Shown one piece after another: positions 37,755 to 46,339 of a stretch of 64,000 nt of DNA. A program made the position numbers and the translations under genes. This stretch comes from Devosia lacusdianchii (lineage in GTDB: Bacteria; Pseudomonadota; Alphaproteobacteria; Rhizobiales; Devosiaceae). Below the pieces are notes generated by a model. The model did no database searches. It saw nothing but the letters and a program-made list of their open reading frames with translations, and was not told the DNA's origin. Numbering within the stretch: the stretch's first letter is position 1; each line of letters opens with the position of its first letter. The DNA is taken from the NCBI RefSeq assembly GCF_022429625.1, contig NZ_CP092483.1, positions 1,240,001-1,304,000 of the forward strand. Reading direction: 5' to 3'.

Positions 37755-38981
37755 CTAGGCCGCGCCTTCGATCGCGGCGCAGGCAGTTGCCAGGCCATTC
37801 TCATGGCGAATCCGTCCGCCCAGGTCCACGGCGCGAGCGGCCGCGGGGCCCGCCAGCAGCTCCCCCAAGGCGATGGCAAGAGACTGGGCGTCAAGGGTTT
37901 TGCGATTCAGCGGGGTTCCCGCGACCCCCAGCTCCATCATGCGGCGGGCCCAAAACGGCTGGTCGCCAAAGTAGGGGCAGATTGCCATTGGCAGGCCCGC
38001 GCGCAACGCTGCACCCGTCGTTCCGGCCCCGCCGTGATGCAGCGCGGCGCGCATATGCGGGAAAAGCTGGTCATGCGGTGCGTGAGCAATGAGATGCACG
38101 TGTGTCCCCACAGGTTGAGCAGCCATTGCTCCTCCGCCCGTCGCCAGCACGCCGCGAAGCCCCGCCTGTTGCAAAGCTTGGGCAACCAGCGCCGTCAGCG
38201 CACCCGGCTCGACGCCAGGCATACTGCCGAAGCCGACATAGACCGGCGACGGGCCCGCCTTGAGGAACGCATTCAGAGCCGGTGGCATGACCCAGCCGGG
38301 CTCATCCAGGAACCAGTAACCGGTGACCACAACGTCATCTCCCCAGTCCGCTGGCTTTGGCAAGACCTGCGGGCTATAGGCATACAGCGTTCGCACTGGG
38401 GCGCGACCGCTTCCTCGCGACATACCTAGGGCATCGCGCCGCCAGCCCTGGATCGTCTTGCCGAACAGAACTCCGGCGCCATGGGTTGCCAACATGTGGC
38501 TTGGCCGGTTCAGTGGTCCCAGATTGCTGAAAGGGAGCAAGGGGCTGGGGAAAGCCGCCGTGGGAGTGAAACCCGGCAACGGCGATGCAAGAACGGCGGG
38601 AATGTCCAGCGCTTCGGATAGATGCGGAGCGGCCAGCGACTTTGGGTGGTAGACGATCAGCTCCGGTTGGAAATCCCGGGCCACTTCGAGTTCGCGGTCG
38701 AGAAGGCCGCGCATCATCGGCGTCACAACGCCGATTAGCTTGAAGCCGGGCGCAAGCCCACCGCCGCCGGCCACCGCCTTTTTGCCTTCCGGCGAATTCA
38801 GCAGATCCAGGAACGCGCCCGGCAGCGCGGCATAGTCTATGCCCTTGGCGGAGGCATCCGCCTCAAACTGCTCGGGACCAGCAAGGACGACTGTGTGACC
38901 CCGGGACTTCAGCGCCTGGGCAAGCGCCAGGTAAGGCTGCAAATCCCCCCTGGTACCAAGCGTATGTATGGCGATGCGCAT
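37755..38981 (-). CDS. UGT/MGT-like glycosyltransferase (GT1 family)
   Basis: The 408-residue GT-B enzyme starts RIAIHTLGTRGDLQPYLALAQAL, the usual nucleotide-sugar glycosyltransferase opening. It has the acceptor domain in the first half and the donor-binding signature in the second (VYVGFGSMPG, then HLIAHAPHDQLFPHMRAALHHGGAGTTGAALRAG, then PICPYFGDQPFWARRM). Such enzymes glycosylate sterols, macrolides or other small hydrophobic molecules. It is divergent from a TetR gene with two palindromic operator sites between them (38998-39034), so it is probably induced by a small-molecule ligand. Confidence 0.9.
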   Translation of the reverse strand: MRIAIHTLGTRGDLQPYLALAQALKSRGHTVVLAGPEQFEADASAKGIDYAALPGAFLDLLNSPEGKKAVAGGGGLAPGFKLIGVVTPMMRGLLDRELEVARDFQPELIVYHPKSLAAPHLSEALDIPAVLASPLPGFTPTAAFPSPLLPFSNLGPLNRPSHMLATHGAGVLFGKTIQGWRRDALGMSRGSGRAPVRTLYAYSPQVLPKPADWGDDVVVTGYWFLDEPGWVMPPALNAFLKAGPSPVYVGFGSMPGVEPGALTALVAQALQQAGLRGVLATGGGAMAAQPVGTHVHLIAHAPHDQLFPHMRAALHHGGAGTTGAALRAGLPMAICPYFGDQPFWARRMMELGVAGTPLNRKTLDAQSLAIALGELLAGPAAARAVDLGGRIRHENGLATACAAIEGAA

Positions 38982-38997
38982 GACAAATCCATTGTAG

Positions 38998-39034
38998 ACC
39001 GACTGGCGGTCAGTTATACCGACTATCGGTCGGT
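38998..39034. promoter_or_regulatory. Double palindromic operator between glycosyltransferase and TetR genes
   Basis: Two copies of ACCGAC-N5-GTCGGT, one perfect at 39018-39034 and one with one altered position per half at 38998-39014, start exactly 20 bp apart. This is the size and symmetry of TetR-family operators. They fill the 66-bp gap between the two start codons, so one bound repressor would cover both promoters. Confidence 0.8.
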
Positions 39035-39047
39035 TTCAAGGTGTGTC

Positions 39048-39725
39048 ATGCCGCGCGTTATCAAACATCCCGATATCAGGAGGGACGAGCTCCTCGCCAT
39101 CGCTGCCGAGCGTTTTGGCGACAAAGGCTATGACGGCACCTCGGTCGACGAGATCATCCGCCGGGCCGGGCTGTCCAAGGGCGCTTTCTATCACTACTTT
39201 CCATCCAAGGAGGCGCTGCTGGAAGCATTGGCCGGTCGAGCCGCGGAGCAGGCGCTTGCGCGGGTTACAGGCGAGCTTGAAGCGCCGGGCCTGACGGCCC
39301 TGGATAAGCTGCGCGCCTTTTTCGGGCACGCGGGGGAGGACAAGGGCTCCCGGTCCGCGGCGACATTCGGCGCCATCTTTCGCCCGGAGAACCTCGCGCT
39401 CTACCACCGGCTGCATAGCGCTGTCTCGGCTGTTCTGGCGCGACCGCTGGCCGAGGTTATCAGGCAGGGCATGACCGAATCTCTCTTCTCGGTCGACGAC
39501 CCCGTGACCACCGCGGAGATCATTCTCGCCCTTGGTAGCGTTACCCATGACATGGTGGCCGGATGCCTGTCGGCGTCCACCGCCGACGAGCGTGCGGTCG
39601 CGCTGGCCGGCCTCGAACGCCGACTGGTGCAGCAGGGGATCGCCATTGATCGAATTCTCGGCCTACCGGATCGAACGGTGCAATTGGTCCGGCCAGGGAG
39701 TGCTCGCGAACTGTTCGGCTGGTAG
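39048..39725 (+). CDS. TetR/AcrR-family transcriptional repressor
   Basis: ATG 39048 gives 225 residues beginning right before the HTH: IRRDELLAIAAERFGDKGYDGTSVDEIIRRAGLSKGAFYHYFPSKEAL is the canonical TetR DNA-binding domain. An earlier in-frame ATG lies inside the divergent gene and the operator, so it is rejected. The all-helical ligand-binding region (about 75-200) has no recognisable specificity. The double operator upstream implies self-repression and control of the divergent glycosyltransferase. Confidence 0.93.
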   Translation: MPRVIKHPDIRRDELLAIAAERFGDKGYDGTSVDEIIRRAGLSKGAFYHYFPSKEALLEALAGRAAEQALARVTGELEAPGLTALDKLRAFFGHAGEDKGSRSAATFGAIFRPENLALYHRLHSAVSAVLARPLAEVIRQGMTESLFSVDDPVTTAEIILALGSVTHDMVAGCLSASTADERAVALAGLERRLVQQGIAIDRILGLPDRTVQLVRPGSARELFGW

Positions 39726-39728
39726 CGG

Positions 39729-40742
39729 CTAACCGCCAGTCACGTTCATGTGCCGCGCGACGGCTGGCTCCGTCCGGCTGCGATCCAGCACGAAATCATG
39801 CCCCTTTGGCTTGAGCAGCATGGCCTGGTCGAGTGCCGCGTCCAGCGCCTCAGGGCCGCCGCCACGTAGGACGTCGCGCAGGTTCACCTGGTCGTCCTGG
39901 CCAAGGCACATAAAAAGCTGCCCCGTCGCGGTCAGCCGTACGCGGTTGCAGCTCTCGCAGAAATTGTGGCTCATCGGGGTGATGAAGCCCAGCACGCCGC
40001 CCGTTTCGGCGACATGGACATAACGCGCCGGGCCGCCGGTGCGCTTGTCGAGCTTTTGCAGCGTGTAGCGGCGCGCCAGCGTATCGTGCAGCTCGCGCAG
40101 CGGCAGATAGCTATCCACCCGGTCAATGCCCACTTCGCCCAGCGGCATGCCCTCGATCAGCGTCAGGCCCATGCCTCGGCCATGCGCCCAGGCCATCATG
40201 GGTTCGATCTCGTCATCATTGACGCCGCGCATCGCCACCATGTTGACCTTGATCGCCAGCCCGACCGCCTGCGCGGCGTCGATGCCGGCAAGCACATCCT
40301 CGATCCGTCCGCGCCGCGTAATTGCCCGGAAGCGCTCGGCGTCAAGCGTATCGAGCGACACGTTGAGCCGCCGCACACCGGCATCGAACAGTCCCTGCGC
40401 GTGCTTGCGCAACTGGCTGCCATTGGTGGTGATGGTGAGCTCGTCGAGCCCATTGCCCACCCGTGCCCCCAGCGTTGCCACTAGGTCCATGATATCGCGC
40501 CGCACCAGCGGCTCTCCGCCCGTCAGCCTGATCTTGCCGACGCCGCGCGCGATGAAGGCCGACGCGATGGTCTCGATTTCCTCGAAGCTGAGCACGTCCT
40601 TCTTGGGCAGGAAGGTCATGTCCTCGGCCATGCAATAGACGCAGCGAAAATCGCAGCGGTCGGTCACCGATATCCGCAGATACGAAATGTGCCGCCCATA
40701 GCGGTCAACAAGCGGGCGGGCAGGGGGCGTGTGCACGGTCAT
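39729..40742 (-). CDS. moaA: GTP 3',8-cyclase, molybdenum cofactor biosynthesis
   Basis: MoaA is a radical SAM enzyme that starts molybdopterin synthesis from GTP. The 337 residues have the N-terminal [4Fe-4S] motif in [15 protein letters not shown], the SAM-binding [11 protein letters not shown], and the C-terminal second cluster in [21 protein letters not shown]. The protein ends in TGG; the C-terminal Gly-Gly needed for catalysis is present. No other mo genes are next to it. Its stop is 3 bp from that of the convergent TetR gene. Confidence 0.97.
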   Translation of the reverse strand: MTVHTPPARPLVDRYGRHISYLRISVTDRCDFRCVYCMAEDMTFLPKKDVLSFEEIETIASAFIARGVGKIRLTGGEPLVRRDIMDLVATLGARVGNGLDELTITTNGSQLRKHAQGLFDAGVRRLNVSLDTLDAERFRAITRRGRIEDVLAGIDAAQAVGLAIKVNMVAMRGVNDDEIEPMMAWAHGRGMGLTLIEGMPLGEVGIDRVDSYLPLRELHDTLARRYTLQKLDKRTGGPARYVHVAETGGVLGFITPMSHNFCESCNRVRLTATGQLFMCLGQDDQVNLRDVLRGGGPEALDAALDQAMLLKPKGHDFVLDRSRTEPAVARHMNVTGG

Positions 40743-40787
40743 GGCGCGAACGTAGTACCGGTCACCGATAATTCAAAGTCGGGAGAC

Positions 40788-40816
40788 AAACAAAAAAGGG
40801 TCGCCGAAGGCGACCC
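40788..40816 (-). terminator. Rho-independent terminator for the L,D-transpeptidase transcript
   Basis: Read on the minus strand, GGGTCGCC-TTC-GGCGACCC (a perfect 8-bp stem) is followed by TTTTTTGTTTG. It lies about 150 nt beyond the L,D-transpeptidase stop and just upstream of the moaA start. Confidence 0.85.
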
Positions 40817-40866
40817 ACTGATCAATTTGGCGCTAGGGGCAAGTCAGCCAGGTCAAGCTGAGGCGA

Positions 40867-40941
40867 AAACGGTGGCTATCGAGAACCGGACCGGAGCGTA
40901 CCCAAGTACGTGAGGACCGGAAGCGCAGATAGCCGCCGTTT
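40867..40941. ncRNA. 75-nt two-tier hairpin between the L,D-transpeptidase stop and its terminator
   Basis: The outer 14-nt arms 40867-40880 and 40928-40941 pair completely apart from one G-U. Inside, CCGGACC pairs with GGACCGG save one A-A mismatch, and the apex is GCGTAC-CCAA-GTACGT. The element lies inside the predicted 3-prime untranslated region of the L,D-transpeptidase mRNA. Both imperfect outer and apex pairs are G-U on the plus strand and A-C on the minus, so the working strand is unclear. I have the impression of seeing this sequence in other Hyphomicrobiales, but cannot verify it. Confidence 0.5.
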
Positions 40942-40966
40942 GCAGCCCAGCATCATGACGCCGGCG

Positions 40967-41560
40967 CTAGTGGTTGACGATAATCCGGGCGCCAACCTGC
41001 ACGCGCTCGTAGAGGTCGGTAATATCTTCGTTGGTGAGGCGGATGCAGCCCGACGACACCGCCTGGCCGATCGACCACGGCTCCGACGTGCCATGCACGC
41101 GATACAGCGTTGAGCCGATATAGAGCGCGCGTGCGCCCAGCGGATTGTCGGGGCCACCCGGCATATAGGCCGGCAGGTCGGGAACGCGTTTGCGCATCTG
41201 TGCCGGCGGCGTCCAGCCCGGCCACTCGGCCTTGCGGGTAATGCGGTGCGTACCGGACCAGGTGAAGCCGTCGCGGCCGACGCCCACGCCATAACGCATC
41301 GCCTTGCCGTCTTCGAGCACCAGATACAGACGCCGCTCATCCGTCTCGATCACGATCGTGCCGGGCTTCTGGCTGGTCTCGTAGTCGACGATTTCCTTGC
41401 GGATAGGGCTGCCACCACGGTTGCGTGTCATCGCGACCGACGGCTCTTCCCACATATTGGTGTCTGCATTGTACACGCGCGCCGCCATTGTCGGCATAAC
41501 GCTGGTCGCCGAGAGGAGTATCGATAGCCCGATTGCTATCGCGGACTTGAACTTGAGCAT
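40967..41560 (-). CDS. L,D-transpeptidase (YkuD domain), periplasmic
   Basis: This enzyme cross-links peptidoglycan (3-3 links) or attaches proteins to it. ATG 41560 gives 197 residues with a clean signal peptide (MLKFKSAIAIGLSILLS, cleavage after MAA); a longer in-frame start at 41695 has no ribosome binding site or homology. The YkuD domain spans about 75-195. It carries GTIVIETDERRLYLVLEDG, YGVGVGRDGFTWSG, the His of YRVHGTSEP and the catalytic Cys in SSGCIRLTNEDI. A PGWTPP segment typical of alphaproteobacterial members lies between. A terminator and a structured element follow the stop. Confidence 0.94.
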   Translation of the reverse strand: MLKFKSAIAIGLSILLSATSVMPTMAARVYNADTNMWEEPSVAMTRNRGGSPIRKEIVDYETSQKPGTIVIETDERRLYLVLEDGKAMRYGVGVGRDGFTWSGTHRITRKAEWPGWTPPAQMRKRVPDLPAYMPGGPDNPLGARALYIGSTLYRVHGTSEPWSIGQAVSSGCIRLTNEDITDLYERVQVGARIIVNH

Positions 41561-41814
41561 CTGACGACTTGGCCTCTGAAGTAGAACGCACGTTCGATTC
41601 GTACGTTTGAACAATTGTCGTTGCTTACGCGCTTTGCAGAACACCGAAAAGAGGACGACGCCTCGATTCTGCCACACTCGCCCCACCTTCGCCAAATTGT
41701 GTTGCCAGCGGGTTACAGTGTGCGTTCACCAATCCGTGATGTGCCTGCTTTCGTTGCATTGACAGGGGCTTGCCGCCCTGCGATGGGCACTTGAATATCA
41801 GCAGGGAGGTCACC

Positions 41815-42513
41815 ATGAGCGAGGACTTGAAGCGGCAGGCCGCGGCCATGGCGCTCACCCAGGTTCAGTCCGGCATGCGTCTCGGCCTGGGCACGGGTTC
41901 GACGGCCAAGCATTTTGTCGATCTGCTCGGCGAAAGGGTCGCTGCAGGCTTCGACTGCATCTGCGTCCCAACCTCCGAAGTCACCGCTCGTCAGGCGCAG
42001 TCGCTGGGCATCGCGCTATCCGATCTCGATGCGCTCGATCGCCTCGACATCACCATCGATGGTGCCGACGAGATCGATCCGGTCCTCAATCTCATCAAGG
42101 GCGGTGGCGGTGCCCTGCTGCGCGAGAAGATCGTGGCCGCCGCTTCCGACGCCATGATTGTCATCGCCGATGTGTCCAAGCTGGTCAAAACGCTCGGTCG
42201 CTTCCCGTTGCCTATCGAGGTCAACCGTTTTGGCCTGGGCGCCACCCGGCGCGCCGTGGCCAACGTGATCGCCGCTCATGGCGCCGAAGGTGGTCTGCGC
42301 CTGCGCGAGGCGGCCTCGGGTGAGGCATTCGTCACCGACGGCGGACACCTCATTCTCGATGCATTTTTTGGCCGCATTTCGCAGCCAGAAGCGCTATCGC
42401 GGGACTTGCTCGATATTGCCGGCGTGGTGCAGCACGGACTGTTCCTGAAAATGTGCAAGACGGCTTATGTGGCAGCGCCGGATGGCGTAAGAACGCTTCA
42501 GAGCAAAGTTTAG
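41815..42513 (+). CDS. rpiA: Ribose-5-phosphate isomerase A
   Basis: RpiA interconverts ribose 5-phosphate and ribulose 5-phosphate in the pentose phosphate pathway. ATG 41815 follows GGGAGGT (41804-41810) and gives 232 residues. Motifs are [78 protein letters not shown] and [10 protein letters not shown]. The catalytic Asp and Glu pairs fall in the DGADE and GALLREK segments. It is followed closely by the DUF2059 gene, as in related genomes. Confidence 0.97.
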   Translation: MSEDLKRQAAAMALTQVQSGMRLGLGTGSTAKHFVDLLGERVAAGFDCICVPTSEVTARQAQSLGIALSDLDALDRLDITIDGADEIDPVLNLIKGGGGALLREKIVAAASDAMIVIADVSKLVKTLGRFPLPIEVNRFGLGATRRAVANVIAAHGAEGGLRLREAASGEAFVTDGGHLILDAFFGRISQPEALSRDLLDIAGVVQHGLFLKMCKTAYVAAPDGVRTLQSKV

Positions 42514-42579
42514 AGCGTCGGACCGAAGGACGGTTTCGGTAATCCGGCGCGCAGCATGAACTGATTGGATCGTGACAAG

Positions 42580-43107
42580 ATGGGTATTTCGACGATGACC
42601 GGTGTGATTGTGCGCTCGAAGGCGCTGTTGGCAGTGGCGTTGAGCGCCCTCGTTCTGGCGCTGTCCGTGCCGGCCTTCGCCCAGGAAGTTCCGCCCGAAC
42701 AGCTGGCTTTGGCGCGCAAGTATATCGATCTGACCGATCGTGCCGCAGTGTACGAAACCACCCTGGTCGAGATTGCCATCGGCACCATGCGCCAGATCGT
42801 GCAGCAGAACCCCGAGATTTCCGAGCAGACCGATGCTGCGATCAGCAAGGTCCTGGAAGAGTACAAGGGCCGCAAGGGTGAGCTGCTTGACCAGTTTGCG
42901 CGCGTCTATGCCGTCCGTTTCACCATCGAGGAGCTCCAGGAGATCGTGGCCTTCTACGAGTCCCCGACCGGCCAGAAGCTGTCGGCGGCCAACTCTGAGG
43001 CCAATATCGACCTGCAGCGCGTTCTTCAGGTTTTCACCACCAATGTGCGCCCCGAATTCTTCGCCAAGGTCCGCGCCGACCTGCGTGCCCAGGGCATCGC
43101 GATTTAG
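42580..43107 (+). CDS. DUF2059 domain-containing exported protein
   Basis: The roughly 175-residue secreted protein has a signal peptide (VRSKALLAVALSALVLALSVPAFAQ) and a DUF2059 domain over the C-terminal half (FTIEELQEIVAFYESPTGQKL is its hallmark), mostly helical. Function is unknown; the family is widespread in proteobacteria and often follows metabolic or envelope genes. The start may be 42580 or 42595; neither has a strong ribosome binding site. A textbook terminator follows. Confidence 0.9.
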   Translation: MGISTMTGVIVRSKALLAVALSALVLALSVPAFAQEVPPEQLALARKYIDLTDRAAVYETTLVEIAIGTMRQIVQQNPEISEQTDAAISKVLEEYKGRKGELLDQFARVYAVRFTIEELQEIVAFYESPTGQKLSAANSEANIDLQRVLQVFTTNVRPEFFAKVRADLRAQGIAI

Positions 43108-43132
43108 TCACCTGCCGCATGGCAGATCATCC

Positions 43133-43160
43133 GGCCCCGCCTTGTGCGGGGCCTTTTTTT
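43133..43160 (+). terminator. Rho-independent terminator after the DUF2059 gene
   Basis: GGCCCCGC-CTTGT-GCGGGGCC is a perfect 8-bp stem, followed directly by seven T residues (43154-43160). Confidence 0.95.
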
Positions 43161-43225
43161 GTGCGAAGCGGCACATGATATTCATCGGTAGTTGACGATG
43201 TATGCCCGGCCAATAGGAGCGCCAC

Positions 43226-44605
43226 ATGACTGATAGCTATGATCTTGTCGTCATCGGTGCCGGCTCCGGCGGTGTTCGCGCCGCCCGCATGGCGGCAACC
43301 TATGGCGCCAAGGTCGCCGTCATCGAGGAGTTTCGCGTCGGCGGCACCTGCGTTATCCGCGGTTGCGTCCCCAAGAAGCTCTATGTCTATGCCAGCCGCT
43401 TCCACGACATGTTCGACGTCGCCTCCAGCTTCGGCTGGCAGGTAGACGCCACCTTTGATTGGCCGACCCTGGTCGCTGCCAAAGAAAAGGAAATCACCCG
43501 GCTCGAGCACGCCTATACGACCAATCTCGAAAAGCCTGGCGCTGAGATCATCAAGGACCGCGCCGTGGTCTCCGGCCCCAATACGGTCCACCTTGTCGGC
43601 CAGGCGCGCGACCTGACCGCGAAGTACATCCTCATCGCCACCGGCGGGCACCCACATGTCCCGCATATTCCGGGCGCTGAACTGGCCATCACCTCCAACG
43701 AAGCCTTCGACCTGCCGGCTCTGCCGCATTCCATCCTTATCGAAGGCGGCGGCTATATCGCGGTCGAATTCGCCACCATTTTCGCCGGCCTCGGGGTCGA
43801 CACCACGATCATCTATCGGGGCCAGCGCATCCTGCGCACCTTCGACGACGACATGGCGGTGGGGCTCGAAGCGGGCCTCATCGAGCGTGGTATCAAGATC
43901 GTCTACCAGACCACGATCAAGTCGCTCGCCCGGCATGGCAACGACATCCTGGCTACGTTCAGCGACGGCGTAACCGCCCCCTACGGCGCGGTAATGACGG
44001 CCACCGGTCGTACGCCCAATACGCGCGGCCTCGGCCTCGACAAGGTCGGGGTGGAGCTGACCTCGGCTGGCGCGATCAAAGTCGACGCCTATTCGCAGTC
44101 CTCGGTCCCTTCGATCTATGCGGTGGGTGACGTTACCGGCCGCGCCGCGCTGACCCCGGTCGCCATTCGCGAAGGCTGGTACTTCGCCGAGACGGTCTTT
44201 AACAACAACCCGCTTGCCGTCGACCATTCCCAGATCCCGACCGCCGTCTTCTCCGACCCGGAGATCGGCGTCATCGGCCTCACCGAGGCCGAAGCAACAA
44301 CCCATGGCGATATCGACGTCTACGTCGCCCGCTTCCGGCCGATGATCAACACGCTCTCCACCCGCACCGAGCGCATGATCCTCAAGCTCATCGTCGGCGC
44401 CAATGGCGGCAAGGTGCTCGGCTGCCACATCCTGGGCCCGGGCGCCGCCGAAATGATTCAGCTCGTCGCCATCCCCATGGGCATGGGCGCCACCAAGGCC
44501 GATTTCGACCGCGCCATGGCCCTACACCCTACGGCCGCCGAAGAACTCGTGACCTTCAAGGCCCCCAGCTACACCTATCGCAACGGCCAGAAGGTGGGTG
44601 GCTAG
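43226..44605 (+). CDS. gor: Glutathione-disulfide reductase
   Basis: This NADPH-dependent flavoenzyme regenerates reduced glutathione. The 459 residues carry the FAD motif VIGAGSGGVRAARMAA, the redox-active pair in GGTCVIRGCVPKKLYVYAS, the NADPH-binding IEGGGYIAVEFATIF, the second FAD motif IYAVGDVTGRAALTPVA and the C-terminal catalytic HPTAAEE. The Cys-Val-Ile-Arg-Gly-Cys active site is the form usual for alphaproteobacterial and plant glutathione reductases. The start follows AGGAGC by a few bases. Confidence 0.95.
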   Translation: MTDSYDLVVIGAGSGGVRAARMAATYGAKVAVIEEFRVGGTCVIRGCVPKKLYVYASRFHDMFDVASSFGWQVDATFDWPTLVAAKEKEITRLEHAYTTNLEKPGAEIIKDRAVVSGPNTVHLVGQARDLTAKYILIATGGHPHVPHIPGAELAITSNEAFDLPALPHSILIEGGGYIAVEFATIFAGLGVDTTIIYRGQRILRTFDDDMAVGLEAGLIERGIKIVYQTTIKSLARHGNDILATFSDGVTAPYGAVMTATGRTPNTRGLGLDKVGVELTSAGAIKVDAYSQSSVPSIYAVGDVTGRAALTPVAIREGWYFAETVFNNNPLAVDHSQIPTAVFSDPEIGVIGLTEAEATTHGDIDVYVARFRPMINTLSTRTERMILKLIVGANGGKVLGCHILGPGAAEMIQLVAIPMGMGATKADFDRAMALHPTAAEELVTFKAPSYTYRNGQKVGG

Positions 44606-44628
44606 TTGTGCGTGGCGACTAATCACGA

Positions 44629-44728
44629 TGTCATCCCGGCGAAGGCCGGGATCCACGTCCGTGGCGCGCCGCAACATCCAGCGCGGGAATGGCCTTCAGC
44701 ATGGATTCCGGCCTGCGCCGGAATGACA
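44629..44728. repeat. Intergenic inverted repeat, type B (TGTCATyCCGGCG family)
   Basis: The arms 44629-44655 and 44702-44728 match in 24 of 27 positions after reverse complementing (TGTCATTCCGGCGCAGGCCG core). It is the same family as 26875-26973 and lies between gor and the DAHP synthase gene. Confidence 0.88.
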
Positions 44729-44849
44729 CCGCGCAAAACCAACTACTCCCTCGTCCCACCCCTACGACCAATGTCCATCCCGAATATTCTTGTCCCGCCC
44801 CGCCGGCCTTGGTATTCCGCCCGCAAGCAACTGCACCGCGAGACCTGAT

Positions 44850-46226
44850 ATGAGCACCTGGACCCCCGATAGCTGGCGCGCCAAGCCGATTTCCCAGGTT
44901 CCGGCCTATCCCGACGCTGCCAAGCTCCAGGAGGCCGAGCGCCAATTGGCGAGCTTCCCGCCGCTGGTCTTTGCCGGTGAAGCGCGTGATCTCAAGACCC
45001 GCCTGGCTGCCGTTGCCCGTGGTGAGGCTTTCCTGCTGCAGGGCGGCGATTGCGCCGAGAGCTTTGCCGAGCACGGCGCTGACCACATCCGCGATTTCTT
45101 CCGCGTCTTTCTGCAAATGGCTGTCGTATTGACCCACGGCGCGTCCAAGCCCGTGGTCAAGGTCGGCCGCGTTGCCGGCCAGTTTGCCAAGCCGCGCTCG
45201 TCCGATACCGAGATTATCGATGGCGTTGAGCTGCCCAGCTATCGCGGCGATATCATCAACGCCATCGACTTCAACGCAGCATCGCGCGTCCCCGATCCCG
45301 ACCGCATGCTGCAAGCATACCGCCAGTCTGCTGCCACTTTGAACCTGCTGCGCGCCTTCTCCATGGGCGGCTACGCCGAGCTGACCCGGATCCACGAATG
45401 GACCGTCGGGTTCATGAAGGGCTCCAACTGGTTTCCGCGGTACGAAGAAGTGGCGCGCAAGATCGACGACGCCATCACCTTCATGGGCGCTCTCGGCCTC
45501 AACCCCGACAACACGCCGGCCCTGCGCCAGACCAGCTTCTTTACCAGCCACGAGGCTCTGCTGCTCGGCTACGAGGAGGCGCTGACCCGCCGCGACTCCA
45601 TCACCAACGACTGGTACGCCACCTCGGGCCACATGCTGTGGATCGGCGATCGTACCCGCCAGCCCGACGCCGCCCATGTCGAATACTTCGCCGGCATCAA
45701 GAACCCCATCGGCATCAAGTGCGGTCCTTCGCTCAGCAATGATGACCTGCTCCGCCTGCTCGACCGGCTGAACCCGACCGACGACGCCGGCCGCATCACG
45801 CTGATCAGCCGCTACGGCTCCGACAAGGTCAGCGAACACCTGCCGCGCCACATCGAGACCGTGCAAAAGGCTGGCCGCACCGTCGTCTGGTGCTCCGATC
45901 CCATGCACGGCAACACGATCAAGGCCTCCACCGGCTACAAGACCCGGCCGTTCGATCGGGTGCTCTCGGAAGTGAAGTCCTTCTTTGAAATACACCGCGA
46001 AATGGGCACCTATGCCGGCGGCGTACATATCGAGATGACGGGCGACGACGTCACCGAATGCGTCGGCGGCTTCTCGGCTGTTACTGAGGCCTCGCTTTCG
46101 GATCGCTACCACACCTATTGCGACCCGCGCCTCAACGCCAGCCAGGCGCTTGAGCTGGCCTTCCTGGTTGCGGAGGAAGTGCACGCCCAAAAGCCACCCC
46201 GCCAGCGCGTTGCCGCCGGCGAATAA
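44850..46226 (+). CDS. aroG: 3-deoxy-7-phosphoheptulonate synthase, class II (DAHP synthase)
   Basis: This enzyme condenses phosphoenolpyruvate and erythrose 4-phosphate, the first step of the shikimate pathway. ATG 44850 gives 458 residues and the class II (plant-like) plan: [10 protein letters not shown] near the start, the metal-site Cys in [76 protein letters not shown] and [17 protein letters not shown]. Upstream ATG 44790 is less likely, as it would add a segment without homology features. The symbol follows common usage and is not decisive. Confidence 0.95.
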   Translation: MSTWTPDSWRAKPISQVPAYPDAAKLQEAERQLASFPPLVFAGEARDLKTRLAAVARGEAFLLQGGDCAESFAEHGADHIRDFFRVFLQMAVVLTHGASKPVVKVGRVAGQFAKPRSSDTEIIDGVELPSYRGDIINAIDFNAASRVPDPDRMLQAYRQSAATLNLLRAFSMGGYAELTRIHEWTVGFMKGSNWFPRYEEVARKIDDAITFMGALGLNPDNTPALRQTSFFTSHEALLLGYEEALTRRDSITNDWYATSGHMLWIGDRTRQPDAAHVEYFAGIKNPIGIKCGPSLSNDDLLRLLDRLNPTDDAGRITLISRYGSDKVSEHLPRHIETVQKAGRTVVWCSDPMHGNTIKASTGYKTRPFDRVLSEVKSFFEIHREMGTYAGGVHIEMTGDDVTECVGGFSAVTEASLSDRYHTYCDPRLNASQALELAFLVAEEVHAQKPPRQRVAAGE

Positions 46227-46339
46227 TCCGGGCCAGCCCGCGAACCGAAGCCGCTGGCCGCGCGTTGCGGCATAGGGGACTGGCGTGCCTGTCATGCTAC
46301 GGTTTCCCGGAATCGACGCCGTGTTCATGAAAGCCGCGC

